NCBI GenBank assembly: GCA_934525625.1
Contig: CAKSZL010000007.1
Span: forward strand, 102,615 to 166,614
Direction of reading: 5' to 3'
Length of the DNA: 64,000 nucleotides
DNA from: an uncultured Burkholderiaceae bacterium
Lineage (GTDB): Bacteria; Pseudomonadota; Gammaproteobacteria; Burkholderiales; Burkholderiaceae_B
Within the stretch, counting starts at the first letter, position 1. Every line of letters starts with the position of its first letter. This document shows, piece after piece, positions 27,992 to 37,355 of this stretch. The notes under the pieces were generated by a model that saw only the letters and a list, made by a program, of their open reading frames with translations, did no database searches and was not told the origin of the DNA. Both the position numbers and the translations under genes were made by a program.

Positions 27992-28379
27992 GGCGCATGG
28001 TTTACCGCCACGGCACGGCGCATCGGGTTGCGGCATTCGCAGCCAGCGGCCTGGCGGCAGGCGCTTGATCGGCCTCTTGTTGCTTATCAGCCACGACACA
28101 AACGCGACGACTGGTTTCCAGAACGTATCGCCACGCCCGATCGAGTATGGCAGGGTTTGCCCTAGCATGCGTATTTTCAAGAAATTTTGCCGCAATAAGC
28201 GGTAAATAAGCATGAAATCACCGGAAAAAGCGGCGAGACGCCGCCTCCTTCAGGTTACAAAGGGTTGAAATCGCTCGCAATGTCCAACGGTTGCCAGGGC
28301 CGGAACCAGTACATTGAAAACATACCTAATGAGTATTAGCCGAGCAGCGGGGCTCGGCCTGTTTTCCACGGAGGTCATC
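27992..28379. other. 388-bp intergenic region
   Basis: Between the PLD gene and the small lipoprotein gene. I find only a small GCGGCG/CGCCGC hairpin (28231-28245) and the leader of the lipoprotein gene with its strong ribosome site (GGAGG, 28370-28374). No supported gene or RNA. Confidence 0.4.
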
Positions 28380-28613
28380 ATGAAAATGAAAATAGCTACC
28401 TGGACCAAACCCTTGGCCTTGTGCGTACTTGCCGTTACGATGGCGGGCTGCTCCACCTGGGACAGCATGAGCGGTCGCCAGAAGAGCGCGGTCACCGGGG
28501 CCGGCGTCGGCGGTGTCGCAGGCGCCGTCATTACGGGCGGCGGCGTGCTAGGCACGGTCGGCGGCGCGGCCATCGGCGGCGTGGTAGGCGACCAGATCGG
28601 CAAGAACCGCTAA
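28380..28613 (+). CDS. Small glycine-zipper lipoprotein (OsmB/SlyB-like)
   Basis: A 77-residue lipoprotein. The signal peptide ends in the lipobox VTMAGC (Cys near residue 23). The mature part is a glycine zipper (GAGVGGVAGAVITGGGVLG, then GGAAIGGVVGDQIG) of the type that inserts in or associates with the outer membrane. ATG at 28380 follows CACGGAGGTCATC, an excellent ribosome site; an upstream frame to 28314 lacks one. Family members are stress-induced envelope proteins. A strong terminator follows at 28688, so it is monocistronic. Confidence 0.87.
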   Translation: MKMKIATWTKPLALCVLAVTMAGCSTWDSMSGRQKSAVTGAGVGGVAGAVITGGGVLGTVGGAAIGGVVGDQIGKNR

Positions 28614-28687
28614 CAGAGTCATCCTAGAGGGGTCGTTCGTCAGACCTTGCGCGCCGGTGGCGGACGCAAGTAGGCGACATCCTGCTT

Positions 28688-28724
28688 CCCCGCGTATCTA
28701 TTTGGATACGCGGGGTTTTTTTTT
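28688..28724 (+). terminator. Intrinsic terminator of the small lipoprotein gene
   Basis: Perfect 11-bp stem CCCCGCGTATC/GATACGCGGGG (28688-28698 and 28705-28715), 6-base loop, then nine T. Confidence 0.95.
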
Positions 28725-28748
28725 ACCGCTGGGCCGCCCCAAAAGCAA

Positions 28749-28782
28749 AAAGCGCCGCCTCCGGCGAGGAGGGCGGCGCTTT
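28749..28782 (-). terminator. Terminator of the min operon, with degenerate dispersed repeat
   Basis: Perfect 11-bp stem AAAGCGCCGCC/GGCGGCGCTTT with GCTTTTTGC following on the minus strand, 14 bp past the minE stop. The left flank (28725-28750) is a diverged copy of the dispersed repeat seen at 20776 and 63711, which suggests how that repeat is used as a terminator. Confidence 0.85.
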
Positions 28783-28795
28783 GCGGGAAAGCCTA

Positions 28796-29065
28796 TCAGT
28801 TGCTGTTTTGCTGCCCTTGCTGTGGCATTTCGATCTTGACTTCCAGGATCTCCAGTTCTTCCTGGCGGTCGAGGTGGACATGCAGGTCGTCGGGGTTGAT
28901 CTTGACGTAGCGCGAGATGACTTCGATCAGTTCTTTGCGCAGCTGCGGCAGATAGTCGGGGCTGGTGCCGTCGCCGCGTTCGTTGATCAGGATGAGTTGC
29001 AGGCGTTCCTTGGCCACGGATGCCGAGGTTTTCTTTTGCCCCAGCAGGAAAGACAGGAAAGACAT
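28796..29065 (-). CDS. minE: Cell division topological specificity factor MinE
   Basis: An 89-residue MinE. The N-terminal amphipathic segment [12 protein letters not shown] is followed by the MinD-contact region [15 protein letters not shown] and the C-terminal dimerisation domain ([17 protein letters not shown]). It drives MinCD oscillation by stimulating MinD ATPase. ATG at 29065 is one base after the minD stop. Order minC-minD-minE on the minus strand is standard. Confidence 0.97.
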   Translation of the reverse strand: MSFLSFLLGQKKTSASVAKERLQLILINERGDGTSPDYLPQLRKELIEVISRYVKINPDDLHVHLDRQEELEILEVKIEMPQQGQQNSN

Positions 29066-29066
29066 G

Positions 29067-29882
29067 TTACTTGCCTCCGAAAAGGCGCTTGAACAGCCCC
29101 GGTTTTGCGTAATCGACAAAGCGTAGCGGGCGCTCGTCGCCCAGATAGCGTGCAACGACGTCCTGGTAGGCCTGCGAGACGTCGGTGTCGCGCAGGTGGA
29201 TGGCCGGGATGCCCTGGTTCGACGCTTGCAGCACGTTTTCGGATTCGGGAATGACGCCGATGAGCTTGATGCGCAGGATGTCTTCGACGTCGCCCAGCGA
29301 AAGCATTTCGCCGTCGGCCACGCGCTTGGGGCTGTAGCGCGTCAGCAGCAGGAATTCCTTGATGGGCTCGTCGCTGTTGACCGCGCGGTGCGACTTGGAC
29401 GACAGAATGCCCAGGATGCGGTCGGAGTCGCGCACCGAGGAGACCTCGGGGTTGGTGACCACGATGGCGTCGTCGGCGAAGTAGGACGCCATCAGCGCGC
29501 CGGTTTCGATGCCGGCGGGCGAATCGCAGACGATGTATTCGAAACCCATTTCCTTGAGTTCATTCAACACTTTCTCGACGCCTTCCCGGGTAAGGGCGTC
29601 TTTGTCGCGCGTTTGCGAAGCCGGCAGGATATACAGGTTTTCGAGTTGCTTGTCGCGGATGAGCGCCTGGTTGAGCGTGGCGTCGCCTTGGATGACATTG
29701 ACGAAGTCGTATACGACACGGCGTTCGCAGCCCATGATGAGATCGAGATTGCGCAGGCCGACGTCGAAATCGATGACCGCCGTTTTATGGCCGCGCATGG
29801 CCAAACCCGCGGAAAAGCTGGCGCTGGTGGTGGTTTTACCCACACCGCCCTTGCCGGATGTCACCACAACTATACGCGTCAT
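29067..29882 (-). CDS. minD: Septum-site determining ATPase MinD
   Basis: A 271-residue MinD: deviant Walker [12 protein letters not shown] (residue ~8), [20 protein letters not shown], the VCDSPAGIE switch, and the C-terminal amphipathic membrane-targeting helix ending [11 protein letters not shown]. It recruits MinC to the membrane to block polar FtsZ rings. I use ATG at 29882 ([10 protein letters not shown]) with AAGGA upstream; a frame open to 29984 has no support. A terminator-like hairpin separates it from minC. Confidence 0.97.
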   Translation of the reverse strand: MTRIVVVTSGKGGVGKTTTSASFSAGLAMRGHKTAVIDFDVGLRNLDLIMGCERRVVYDFVNVIQGDATLNQALIRDKQLENLYILPASQTRDKDALTREGVEKVLNELKEMGFEYIVCDSPAGIETGALMASYFADDAIVVTNPEVSSVRDSDRILGILSSKSHRAVNSDEPIKEFLLLTRYSPKRVADGEMLSLGDVEDILRIKLIGVIPESENVLQASNQGIPAIHLRDTDVSQAYQDVVARYLGDERPLRFVDYAKPGLFKRLFGGK

Positions 29883-29927
29883 GACGTAGAAGTCCTTGTA
29901 TGCTGAATAAACCACGTAATCGTAAAG

Positions 29928-29949
29928 CAAAAAGCCGCGCAGGTGCGGC
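29928..29949 (-). terminator. Terminator-like hairpin between minC and minD
   Basis: Minus-strand stem GCCGC/GCGGC (29949-29945 and 29938-29934) followed by TTTTTGC, located in the 111-bp minC-minD gap. Next to it is a second stem TTGCCAA/TTGGCAA (29958-29981). Partial termination could lower or uncouple minDE expression relative to minC. Confidence 0.5.
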
Positions 29950-29993
29950 CTGCAAGCTTGCCAAACCCTCGGGCTTGGCAACAAAACTTAACC

Positions 29994-30800
29994 TCAGCCT
30001 TTATCGCCCAGCGCCGTGATGCGCAGGGTTTCGCTTTCCAGTTGGACGACGCAGGGTTTGCGGTGCAGTGCGGGTTCGAGCTGGTTGTCCAGCACGCGAT
30101 AAACGCCGGCCACCGCCACCAGTTCGGGGTTGAACTCGGTGGAGAAGATGCGCGCGCTGGTGTCGCCGCGCGCGCCGGCCATGGCCTTGCCGCGCAAGGG
30201 GCCGTAAACGTGCACGTTGCCGTCAGCGATGACCTCGGCGCCCTGGCCCACCACGCCGATGACGATGAGGTCGGTATGCTTGGCGTACAGCCGCTGGCCC
30301 GAGCGCAGCTGGCGGTTGACGACCATGGCGGCCGGGGCGATGGCCGGCGGCGCTTCCGGGGCGGCAGCAGCGGTTTCGTCGGCCGGAGCCTCCTTGGCGG
30401 CGGGAGCCGTGGCGGCCGCGGCGGCAGCGCCTACCGCGGGCACTTCGGAATCCGGCGCGGGCGCGCTGGCGGGCCGTGAGGGCGGGCTGGACAGATCCAC
30501 CGGGGCCAGGCCCTGGGTGCGCGCCGCCGCCAGGTTGTCGCCCTGGGCGACGACGCCTATGGGGTGCAGATTGTGGCGGTTCAGGGCTTCGAGCAATTGC
30601 GCCCAGTCCACGGGCTGTTCCAGTTGCGAGGCGTCGATGACGATGGGCTCGCCCTCGAAGAAGCTGCCAGCGTCCTGCATGCGCTGGTCCAGCGCGTCGA
30701 TCAGGTCGCGGGTGTCGACGCTGTGAAGCACCACGCGCACCGCATACAAGGCGGCGCTCTTGAAGTCCAGGACGGGTTTGGCGGAGGAGGCTTTTGTCAC
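29994..30800 (-). CDS. minC: Septum-site determining protein MinC
   Basis: A 268-residue MinC. The N-terminal domain (residues 1-105) inhibits FtsZ polymerisation; the C-terminal beta-helix (from ~165, [20 protein letters not shown], then [14 protein letters not shown]) binds MinD. Between them is a long Ala/Pro-rich linker (~110-160). The start is GTG at 30800, whose ribosome site overlaps the glnS stop 10 bp upstream, so glnS and minC are likely co-transcribed. Confidence 0.95.
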   Translation of the reverse strand: MTKASSAKPVLDFKSAALYAVRVVLHSVDTRDLIDALDQRMQDAGSFFEGEPIVIDASQLEQPVDWAQLLEALNRHNLHPIGVVAQGDNLAAARTQGLAPVDLSSPPSRPASAPAPDSEVPAVGAAAAAATAPAAKEAPADETAAAAPEAPPAIAPAAMVVNRQLRSGQRLYAKHTDLIVIGVVGQGAEVIADGNVHVYGPLRGKAMAGARGDTSARIFSTEFNPELVAVAGVYRVLDNQLEPALHRKPCVVQLESETLRITALGDKG

Positions 30801-30809
30801 GGCGGGTAC

Positions 30810-32570
30810 CTATACCTTGGCCCAGGAGTCGCGCAGCGTGGCGCTGCGGTTGAACACCGGGCGTTCAGCGGTGGAGTCGAGGCGGTCGGCGACGAAGTAG
30901 CCCAGGCGCTCGAACTGCCAGCGCGATTCGGGCTGGACCGGATCGCCCGGCTCGAGCCAGGCCTGCACGACTTGGCAGGAATCCGGGTTGATCGCATCGA
31001 GGAAGTTCTTGTCGCCGGCGTCGGGCTGGGGGTCGCTGAACAGGCGGTCGTACAGCCGCACCTCGGCGCGCACGCCGTGGGCCGCGCTGACCCAGGTGAT
31101 GTTGCCCTTGACCTTGACGCTGTCCGCGCCGGGCGTGCCGCTCTTGGTGTCGGGCAGGTATTCGGCATGCACTTCGACGACGTTGCCGTCGGCGTCCTTG
31201 ACGCAGCCAGTGCAGCGCACGACGTAGGCGTACTTGAGCCGCACCAGGTTGCCGGGAAACAGGCGGAAATACTTCTTGGGCGGCTCTTCGCGGAAGTCGT
31301 CGCGTTCTATCCACAGTTCGCGGCTGAACGAGAAATGGCGTTCGCCCAGTTCAGGATGATGCGGGTGGCGCGGCGCCTGGCAGGCTTCACCATGCTTTTC
31401 GGGGTAGTTGGTGATGACCAGCTTGATGGGGTCGAGCACGGCGACGCGGCGTTCGGCCTTGTCGTCCAGGTCGTCGCGCAGGGCTTGTTCGAGCACGCTG
31501 TAATCGATGCGCGAGTCGGACTTGGACGCTCCCTGGCGTTCGCAGAACAGGCGGATGGAGGCGGGCGTGTAGCCGCGCCGGCGCAGGCCGACCAGCGTAG
31601 GCATGCGCGGATCGTCCCAGCCCGAGACGTGGCCGCCGGTGACCAGCTCGCGCAGCTTGCGCTTGCTGGTGATGATGTAGCTGAGATTCAGGCGCGCGAA
31701 TTCGTACTGATGGGGCAAGGGCCGGGCCAGCAGTTTCAGTTCGGCCAGACGTTCGAGCACCCAATCGTAGAAGGGGCGCTGGTCTTCGAATTCCAGCGTG
31801 CAGATGCTGTGGGTGATGCCTTCGAGCGCGTCTTCCACCGGATGCGCGTACGTGTACATGGGGTAGATGCACCATTGCGCGCCGGTGCGGTGGTGCACGG
31901 CGTGGCGGATACGATAAAGAATGGGGTCGCGCAGGTTGATGTTGGGCGAGCCCATGTCTATCTTGGCGCGCAGCACCATGCTGCCGTCCGGGTGCTTGCC
32001 GGTGCGCATTTCGTCGAGCCGGGCGGCCGATTCGGCCGCGGGCCGGTCGCGCCAGGGCGAGTTCGTGCCTTTTTCGGTGAGCGTGCCGCGCATGGCGCGG
32101 ATCTCGTCGGGAGACTGCTCGTCCACATAGGCGTGGCCGGCTTGCACCAGCGCCTGCGCGAATTCGTACATATAGCCGAAATAGTCGCTGGCGTAATACA
32201 GGTTTTCCTCGCCCTGGAAGCGCCAGTCGAAACCCAGCCACCGCACCACGTCGATGATGCTGTCGACATACTCGGTGTCTTCTTTTTCGGGGTTGGTGTC
32301 GTCGAAGCGCAGGTGGCAGGCGCCCTGGTAGTCCAGCGCCAGGCCGAAGTTCAGGCAGATGCTTTTGGCATGGCCGATGTGCAGGTAGCCGTTGGGTTCC
32401 GGCGGAAACCGCGTGCGGATGCGCGCCGGATCGGGCTGGCCGGCTTGCTGTACGCTGGCCGGGCCGGGCTTGCCGGCCCAGCGTTTTTCGGCGTGGCGGG
32501 CGCTGGCCAGATCGTTCTCGATGATGGTGCGCAGGAAATGCTTGGTCGGCGTGGTCTGGACGTCAGTCAT
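30810..32570 (-). CDS. glnS: Glutaminyl-tRNA synthetase
   Basis: A 586-residue class I synthetase charging tRNA-Gln. The HIGH motif appears in FPPEPNGYLHIGHAKSI (~residue 60) and the KMSKS equivalent is ITSKRKL (~300). The GlnRS anticodon-binding beta-barrels occupy the last third. Presence of GlnS fits gamma/beta-proteobacteria. ATG at 32570; length normal. minC follows by 9 bp on the same strand. Confidence 0.97.
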   Translation of the reverse strand: MTDVQTTPTKHFLRTIIENDLASARHAEKRWAGKPGPASVQQAGQPDPARIRTRFPPEPNGYLHIGHAKSICLNFGLALDYQGACHLRFDDTNPEKEDTEYVDSIIDVVRWLGFDWRFQGEENLYYASDYFGYMYEFAQALVQAGHAYVDEQSPDEIRAMRGTLTEKGTNSPWRDRPAAESAARLDEMRTGKHPDGSMVLRAKIDMGSPNINLRDPILYRIRHAVHHRTGAQWCIYPMYTYAHPVEDALEGITHSICTLEFEDQRPFYDWVLERLAELKLLARPLPHQYEFARLNLSYIITSKRKLRELVTGGHVSGWDDPRMPTLVGLRRRGYTPASIRLFCERQGASKSDSRIDYSVLEQALRDDLDDKAERRVAVLDPIKLVITNYPEKHGEACQAPRHPHHPELGERHFSFSRELWIERDDFREEPPKKYFRLFPGNLVRLKYAYVVRCTGCVKDADGNVVEVHAEYLPDTKSGTPGADSVKVKGNITWVSAAHGVRAEVRLYDRLFSDPQPDAGDKNFLDAINPDSCQVVQAWLEPGDPVQPESRWQFERLGYFVADRLDSTAERPVFNRSATLRDSWAKV

Positions 32571-32699
32571 GGAAAAATGCTAAACGGAAAACGGGAGCGG
32601 CGGCAAAGATAGCATTTTGCCATGTCCACGGACATTTGCCTGGCCGCCCGCCCGGCGGCCGGACGCATCCGTCCGGCTGGCTCTACACTACGGCACATT

Positions 32700-34037
32700 A
32701 TGACGAACCTCCCGACTTGGCTGGCGCAGCTCCAATTCTTCACGGGCCTGGGCTTTCTGCTGGTGTTCCTGCTCATCGAGCTGGCCCTGGCCTGGGTGCT
32801 GCTCGCCTTCAAGCTGGCCGCCCACCGGTCCGTGCGGCCCGAGTGGGTGGCGGCTTACCGCTTCTGGGTGCGGGTGTTCGCGCTGGCCAGCATTCTGGTG
32901 CTGGCGGGCAGCATGCCCGTCATCCTGCAGTTCGGCAGCCAGTGGCCGGGCCTGATGGACAAGGCCGACGGCGTGGTCGGGCCGCTGCTGTTGCTGATGA
33001 TGGTGGTCGGCATCATTTTCCGTTCCTGCTTTCTGGGCGCCATGCTGTTCGGGCAGAACCGGCTTTCCGCCTGGGTGCATACCTCGATGGTGTTCATGAC
33101 GGCCGTCGGCATCACCGTCACGGCCTGGCTGGGCTGCGTCCTGCTCGGCTGGATGTTGCAGCCGGTGGGCGGCGAATGGCTGAACGGGCGCTATGCCGTG
33201 CAGTCCTGGCCCGAATTGCTGGGCAATACGCAGGCGGCATGGCTGTTCGGCCTGCTGGCTGCCGTTTCCGCGCTGGGGGCGGGCGGCCTGATGCTGGGCG
33301 TGACGGCGCGGCAAAGCCTCAAGCACCCCATGCAGGCCGGGGAATCCACCGGCTTGCGCACCGGCCTGGTCTTGGGCGCCGCCGGATGGCTGGTCGCCGT
33401 GGGCCTGCTGATCGGCTACGGCGCGGCATCCACCTCGCAGTTGCCGGCGCGCGCGGCGGCGGTCATGGGGTATTGGCAAGGCGGCCAGCCGGCCAAGCTG
33501 GTGGCGTTCGCCTGGCCCGACGCGAAAATCGGGCAGAACCGCGCCGCGATGCAGATCGACGGCGGCGAAGACTGGCTGGCGCGCGACGAAAGCGGCCAGT
33601 TGCTCGGCCTGGACCGCTACAGCGGCATGACGCCCCCGGTGGCGCTGGTGTTCTGGAGCGCCCGGCTCACCGTGCTGATGCTGCTGGTCGCGGGGTTGTT
33701 GCTGTTGACGGCGTGGTGGAAGCTGCACAGGCGCGCCGCCGACTTGCAAGCGGTTCCCGCCTTGTGGCGGCGCATGTGGGCGGGCTCGTCGTATCTGGGA
33801 TGCGCGGTGGCGCTGCCGGGCCTGGCTTGCCTGCTGGCCGGGCAGATGCCTTATGCGGTGCAGGGCAAGGTCACCCTCAGCGAGGTCGCGGTGGAGCACG
33901 GCCTTGCCGAAGTGCTGTTCGGCCTGCTGCTGTACTGCCTGGTCTACGGCGTGCTGGCGGCGGGCTTTCTGAGGCTGGTGCGGCATGTCGCCCACTACGG
34001 CGTGGTGCCGGTTGCGCGCCATAGGGGACGCGCATGA
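32700..34037 (+). CDS. Cytochrome bd subunit I-like protein lacking the haem ligands
   Basis: A 445-residue polytopic protein that aligns with CydA/CioA along most of its length (LQF at the start of helix 1, QFGSQW, GPLLL, FLGAMLFGQNR, VFWSAR). By eye all three haem ligands are replaced: the helix-1 His (MYH or SFH in the family) falls on GFL, the helix-5 His on a Phe/Gly in AAWLFGLLAA, and the Met of FRIM on Thr in ARLT. The conserved Glu pair after GPLL is also gone (Met and Arg), and GRQPW of the quinol site reads GQMPYAV. It overlaps the cydB-like gene. It may be a neofunctionalised or decaying oxidase subunit. Confidence 0.75.
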   Translation: MTNLPTWLAQLQFFTGLGFLLVFLLIELALAWVLLAFKLAAHRSVRPEWVAAYRFWVRVFALASILVLAGSMPVILQFGSQWPGLMDKADGVVGPLLLLMMVVGIIFRSCFLGAMLFGQNRLSAWVHTSMVFMTAVGITVTAWLGCVLLGWMLQPVGGEWLNGRYAVQSWPELLGNTQAAWLFGLLAAVSALGAGGLMLGVTARQSLKHPMQAGESTGLRTGLVLGAAGWLVAVGLLIGYGAASTSQLPARAAAVMGYWQGGQPAKLVAFAWPDAKIGQNRAAMQIDGGEDWLARDESGQLLGLDRYSGMTPPVALVFWSARLTVLMLLVAGLLLLTAWWKLHRRAADLQAVPALWRRMWAGSSYLGCAVALPGLACLLAGQMPYAVQGKVTLSEVAVEHGLAEVLFGLLLYCLVYGVLAAGFLRLVRHVAHYGVVPVARHRGRA

Positions 34038-35024
34038 TGGACACCCTGGTCAATCTGCTGGGCATCAGCGCGCACGATCCCGCGTTCTGGATGCCTTTGG
34101 TTTTCTATGCCGTGCTGTACGCCTTGCTCGTGGCCTGCATCGTGCTGGACGGCTTCGACGTCGGCGTAGGCTGCCTGATGATGTTCGCGTCCCAGCCGCA
34201 TCGCCGCCGCATGATGGGCTTGCTGGCGCCCTGGCGCGACGCCAACGGGTATTGGCTGCTGCTGTGCCTGGTCGTGTTCCTGGCGGCTTTCCCGCTGGCC
34301 TGGCGCAGCGTGCTGGGCCAGCTCTATGCGCCCTTGTGCCTGCTGGGCGCGGGCCTTCGGCGCGGGCTCGTGCATGACGGCGCTGGCCTACGGGTGGCTG
34401 CTGGCGTATAGCGTGGTGCCCGATCACGGCGGCGTCGGCTTCGCGGTCTTCGAGATATTCGTCACCTTGTGCGGTTTCGCGTCGTTCAGCCTGCTGGGGG
34501 CCTGCTGGCTGGTCATGCGCCAGTCCGGCCCCTTGCGCATGGCGGCCGCCAGGTGGGGGCGTCTGTCCGTGCGCTGGTCGGCGGCCGGCGCGGTGGCGGT
34601 GTCCGCCGCGCTGGCGCTGGGCAATCCGGCCGTGCTGCTGAAGTGGGGCGGCGACGTGCAATGGCCCATGGTGCTGGGCTTGTGGGGCGTGCTGCTGCTG
34701 TGCTTCATCGCCCTCGAACTGAGCTTGCGGCGGCTGGCGCGCGGACGCCGGGGGCGCGCGTGGCTGCCGTTCCTGCTGGCCATGCTGGTCTGCCTGGCCG
34801 TGCTGGGCGGCGTGGGCTACAGCTTCTTTCCCTATCTGGTGCTGGACGATCTGACGATCTGGGACGCCTCGGCCATGCTGGACGTCGCGCCCTTCATGCT
34901 CGCTGCGCTCGTGGTGGCCTCGCCGGTCGTCATCGTCTTCAACCTGTGGGTGTATTGGCGCATGTTCGGGGAGTCCCGCCCGCCCGAACCGCCGCCGTTC
35001 AAGCCTGTACGAGGCTCCTTTTAG
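34034..35024 (+). pseudogene. Cytochrome bd subunit II-like gene, frameshifted with a small deletion
   Basis: The first frame (34034-34411) encodes a CydB-like N-terminus with DGFDVGVG and APWRDANGYWLL, then loses the pattern after LYAPLCLLGAGL near 34350. The second frame resumes with AFGAGSCMTALAYGWLLAYS and runs to 35024 with the rest of a CydB/CioB (LLGACWLV, LTIWDASAM, VYWRMFG). About 20-25 residues expected between these blocks (the RG-FEFR segment) are missing, so this looks like a deletion plus frameshift, not a single-base slip. GGCGCGGGC occurs twice around the junction. It starts inside the cydA-like stop (ATGA). Confidence 0.75.
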
Positions 35025-36427
35025 GGTTGACAGGCCCCAGGGCCGGCCAGCGGCAGCCGTACCGTGACGGCCAGTCCGCCGCCGGGCGACTGATCCAGCG
35101 ACAAGCCGCCGCCGTGCGCCTTGGCGATGGCCTCGCTCAAGGCTAGTCCCAGGCCGACCGACCCCGTCTGCGTGCGCGCGTCGTCCAGCCGCGAGAACGG
35201 CCGCAAGGCTTCTTCGCGCCGATCCGGGCTGATGCCCGGCCCGTGGTCGCCGACGGTAATGACGGCGTGCTCCGCTTCGCGGGCCAGGCGCACCTCCACC
35301 GGCGGCGCGCCGTGGTCCAGCGCATTCGTGATCAGATTGTCCAGCAGGCGGCCCAGCGCGCCCGGGTCGGCGGGCAGTTCCAGCGGCGTATCGGCCTGGT
35401 CCAGCCATCGCACCGGGCTGCCGGCGCTTTCCCAGGCGCTGACCTGTTCTTCCAGCCATTCGTTCAGGGGCAGCGGCGTGAAAGTGTAGGTGGCGGGGTC
35501 GGTGCCGCGCACGAAACCGATGAACTGGTTGACCATGCGCTGCATTTCCTTGGTGTCCTTGCGCAGGCCGTCCTTCAAGGCCGAGTCGTCCATCATTTCT
35601 ATGCGCAGCCACATGCGCGACAGCGGGCCTTTCAGGTCGTGCGGCAGGCCGGCCAGCAGCGTGCGGCGCACGGCGTCCGACTCGGCCAGGGCGTCCAGCA
35701 TGGCGTTGAAGCGCTGGCCCAGCGCCCGGGTTTCGCTGGGGCCCGAGGGCGTGACGCGCTGCGGCTGGCCCGCGGCCAACTGGTCAGCGGCGCGCGCCAG
35801 CCGCGTCAGCGGGCGCGTAATGTGCCAGGAAAACGCGGCGGCCAGCAATAGCACCAGGCCCATGCCGGCCAGCCAGGCGGCGATCAGCGGCGTGGCCACG
35901 GGCGGCGCCAGGCGGTCCAGCGGAATCACCAGCCATTCGCGCGTTTGCGGCGCGGACGGATCGGCCCGCAGATCGGGCGGCAGCGAAATGAGCAGCCGGG
36001 GCAGCGGGCCGCGCGACAGGCCCACGCGGATGTTGCCCTCCAGGCGCGCATTGATGGCCTGGACCAAATCCCAGACCTCGCGCCGCAGGCCTTCGGGCGG
36101 CTCCTTCTTGCGCGTGTTGCCGTGGCTGTCCTGGTTGGGGGGGCGGCGTTCGAGCTCGGTTTGCGAGGGCAGGGTGCGCGACGAGATGTACCACTCGTTC
36201 TGCGACGCCTGCCGGATGAATTCGGCGCGCCGGTGCGCGGGCATTTCCACCAGCGCCGCCTGCAGCGTGCGTATGGTCGTGGTGGTGACGTCGACGACCA
36301 CGGTTTCGGTGAATTTGTGCCGGTAATGCGCGACGGTGGCCAGCGTGCCCGCCTGCACCACCAGTATCGTGCCCAGCACCAGCAGAATCAGTCGCGTGCG
36401 CAGCGAGCGCGGCAGCAGGCGCTTCAT
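35021..36427 (-). CDS. EnvZ-type sensor histidine kinase
   Basis: A 468-residue membrane kinase: TM1 (~12-32), periplasmic sensor (~33-170), TM2 (~178-198), HAMP (from WHITRPLTRLARAADQL), HisKA with the phospho-acceptor His in GLPHDLKGPLSRMWLRIEMM, and HATPase boxes DNLITNALDHG, GDHGPGIS and GSVGLGLALS. GLPHDLK is the EnvZ-like H box. ATG at 36427 shares its A with the stop of the response-regulator gene, so the pair is translationally coupled. The signal sensed is unknown. Its stop overlaps the cydB-like remnant on the other strand by four bases. Confidence 0.93.
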   Translation of the reverse strand: MKRLLPRSLRTRLILLVLGTILVVQAGTLATVAHYRHKFTETVVVDVTTTTIRTLQAALVEMPAHRRAEFIRQASQNEWYISSRTLPSQTELERRPPNQDSHGNTRKKEPPEGLRREVWDLVQAINARLEGNIRVGLSRGPLPRLLISLPPDLRADPSAPQTREWLVIPLDRLAPPVATPLIAAWLAGMGLVLLLAAAFSWHITRPLTRLARAADQLAAGQPQRVTPSGPSETRALGQRFNAMLDALAESDAVRRTLLAGLPHDLKGPLSRMWLRIEMMDDSALKDGLRKDTKEMQRMVNQFIGFVRGTDPATYTFTPLPLNEWLEEQVSAWESAGSPVRWLDQADTPLELPADPGALGRLLDNLITNALDHGAPPVEVRLAREAEHAVITVGDHGPGISPDRREEALRPFSRLDDARTQTGSVGLGLALSEAIAKAHGGGLSLDQSPGGGLAVTVRLPLAGPGACQP

Positions 36428-37128
36428 CAGGGCGAAAAACGGTAGCCGACGCCCCATACGGTCTGTATCCAGCGGGGTTGCTTGGGATCGTCCTCGATGG
36501 CCCGGCGCAGGCGCAGCACCGCGATGTCGATGGCGCGGTCGTTGCGTTCGCCGTGTTCGTCGTCGCGCGCCAGGGCCAGCAGGCGGTCGCGCGACAGCGG
36601 CTTGCCGGGGTTGGCCACCAGCGCTTCGAGCAGATTGATCTCGCCGCCCGTCAGCTTGATGGGCCGGCCCTCGCGCGCCAGTTGGCGCGTGGTGGGGTCG
36701 AAGGTGAACGGCCCGAAGTGGACGGGCTGCTGGCGCAGCAGCGCCGAAGCGCCTTTCTTGCGGCGCAGGACGGCTTCGATGCGGGCCAGCAGTTCGCGCG
36801 GATCGAAGGGCTTGCCCAGGTAGTCGTCGGCGCCGGCCTGCAGGCCGGTGACCTTGTCGCCGGTTTCGTCGCGCCCGGTAAGCACGATGATGGGGATGTC
36901 CTCGCCCATGTCGCGCAGGCGGCGGCAGGCGTCCACGCCGTCGCCGTCGGGCAGCATGCGGTCGAGCACGACGAGCTGCGGGTGATAGCGCTGGATGCGC
37001 GACTCCAGGTCGCTGGCGTCGGGCGCCAGCAGCGTGTCGTAGCCGTTGCGGTTGAGGTAGTCGGCCAGCAGTTGCCGCAGGGCCGGGTCGTCGTCGACGA
37101 CCAATACCTTGGTGAGCGAAGTGTCCAT
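36427..37128 (-). CDS. OmpR-family response regulator
   Basis: A 233-residue regulator with receiver domain (acidic [12 protein letters not shown], phospho-Asp in [12 protein letters not shown] ~residue 55, Lys in GKPFDPREL) and a C-terminal winged helix ([27 protein letters not shown]). It forms an OmpR/EnvZ-like pair with the kinase immediately downstream. Target genes cannot be read here. ATG at 37128. Confidence 0.94.
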   Translation of the reverse strand: MDTSLTKVLVVDDDPALRQLLADYLNRNGYDTLLAPDASDLESRIQRYHPQLVVLDRMLPDGDGVDACRRLRDMGEDIPIIVLTGRDETGDKVTGLQAGADDYLGKPFDPRELLARIEAVLRRKKGASALLRQQPVHFGPFTFDPTTRQLAREGRPIKLTGGEINLLEALVANPGKPLSRDRLLALARDDEHGERNDRAIDIAVLRLRRAIEDDPKQPRWIQTVWGVGYRFSP

Positions 37129-37355
37129 GGAACCGCAGTGTGCGCCAGACGCGGGCGGTAGGCAAGCGGGGGTGTAATGGCTTGAAATGGTTGGCGATAT
37201 ACGCCGTCATGCGGGGAAGCGCAGGCCGGCAGGGCGGCGAAGCGGCGGCAAACAGGGAACGCACGATGGCCTGCCGCGCGCCACCGGCTACAATGTCCCT
37301 TCCTCCTTTTCCCTGCCGCGCCGGCCCGTACAGGCCGGCGCCGTGTTTTGCGCGT

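Noticed and set aside
34034..34411. Complete short protein from the first CydB frame
   Set aside because: CydB homology stops abruptly near 34350 and resumes in another frame, so this is half of a disrupted gene.
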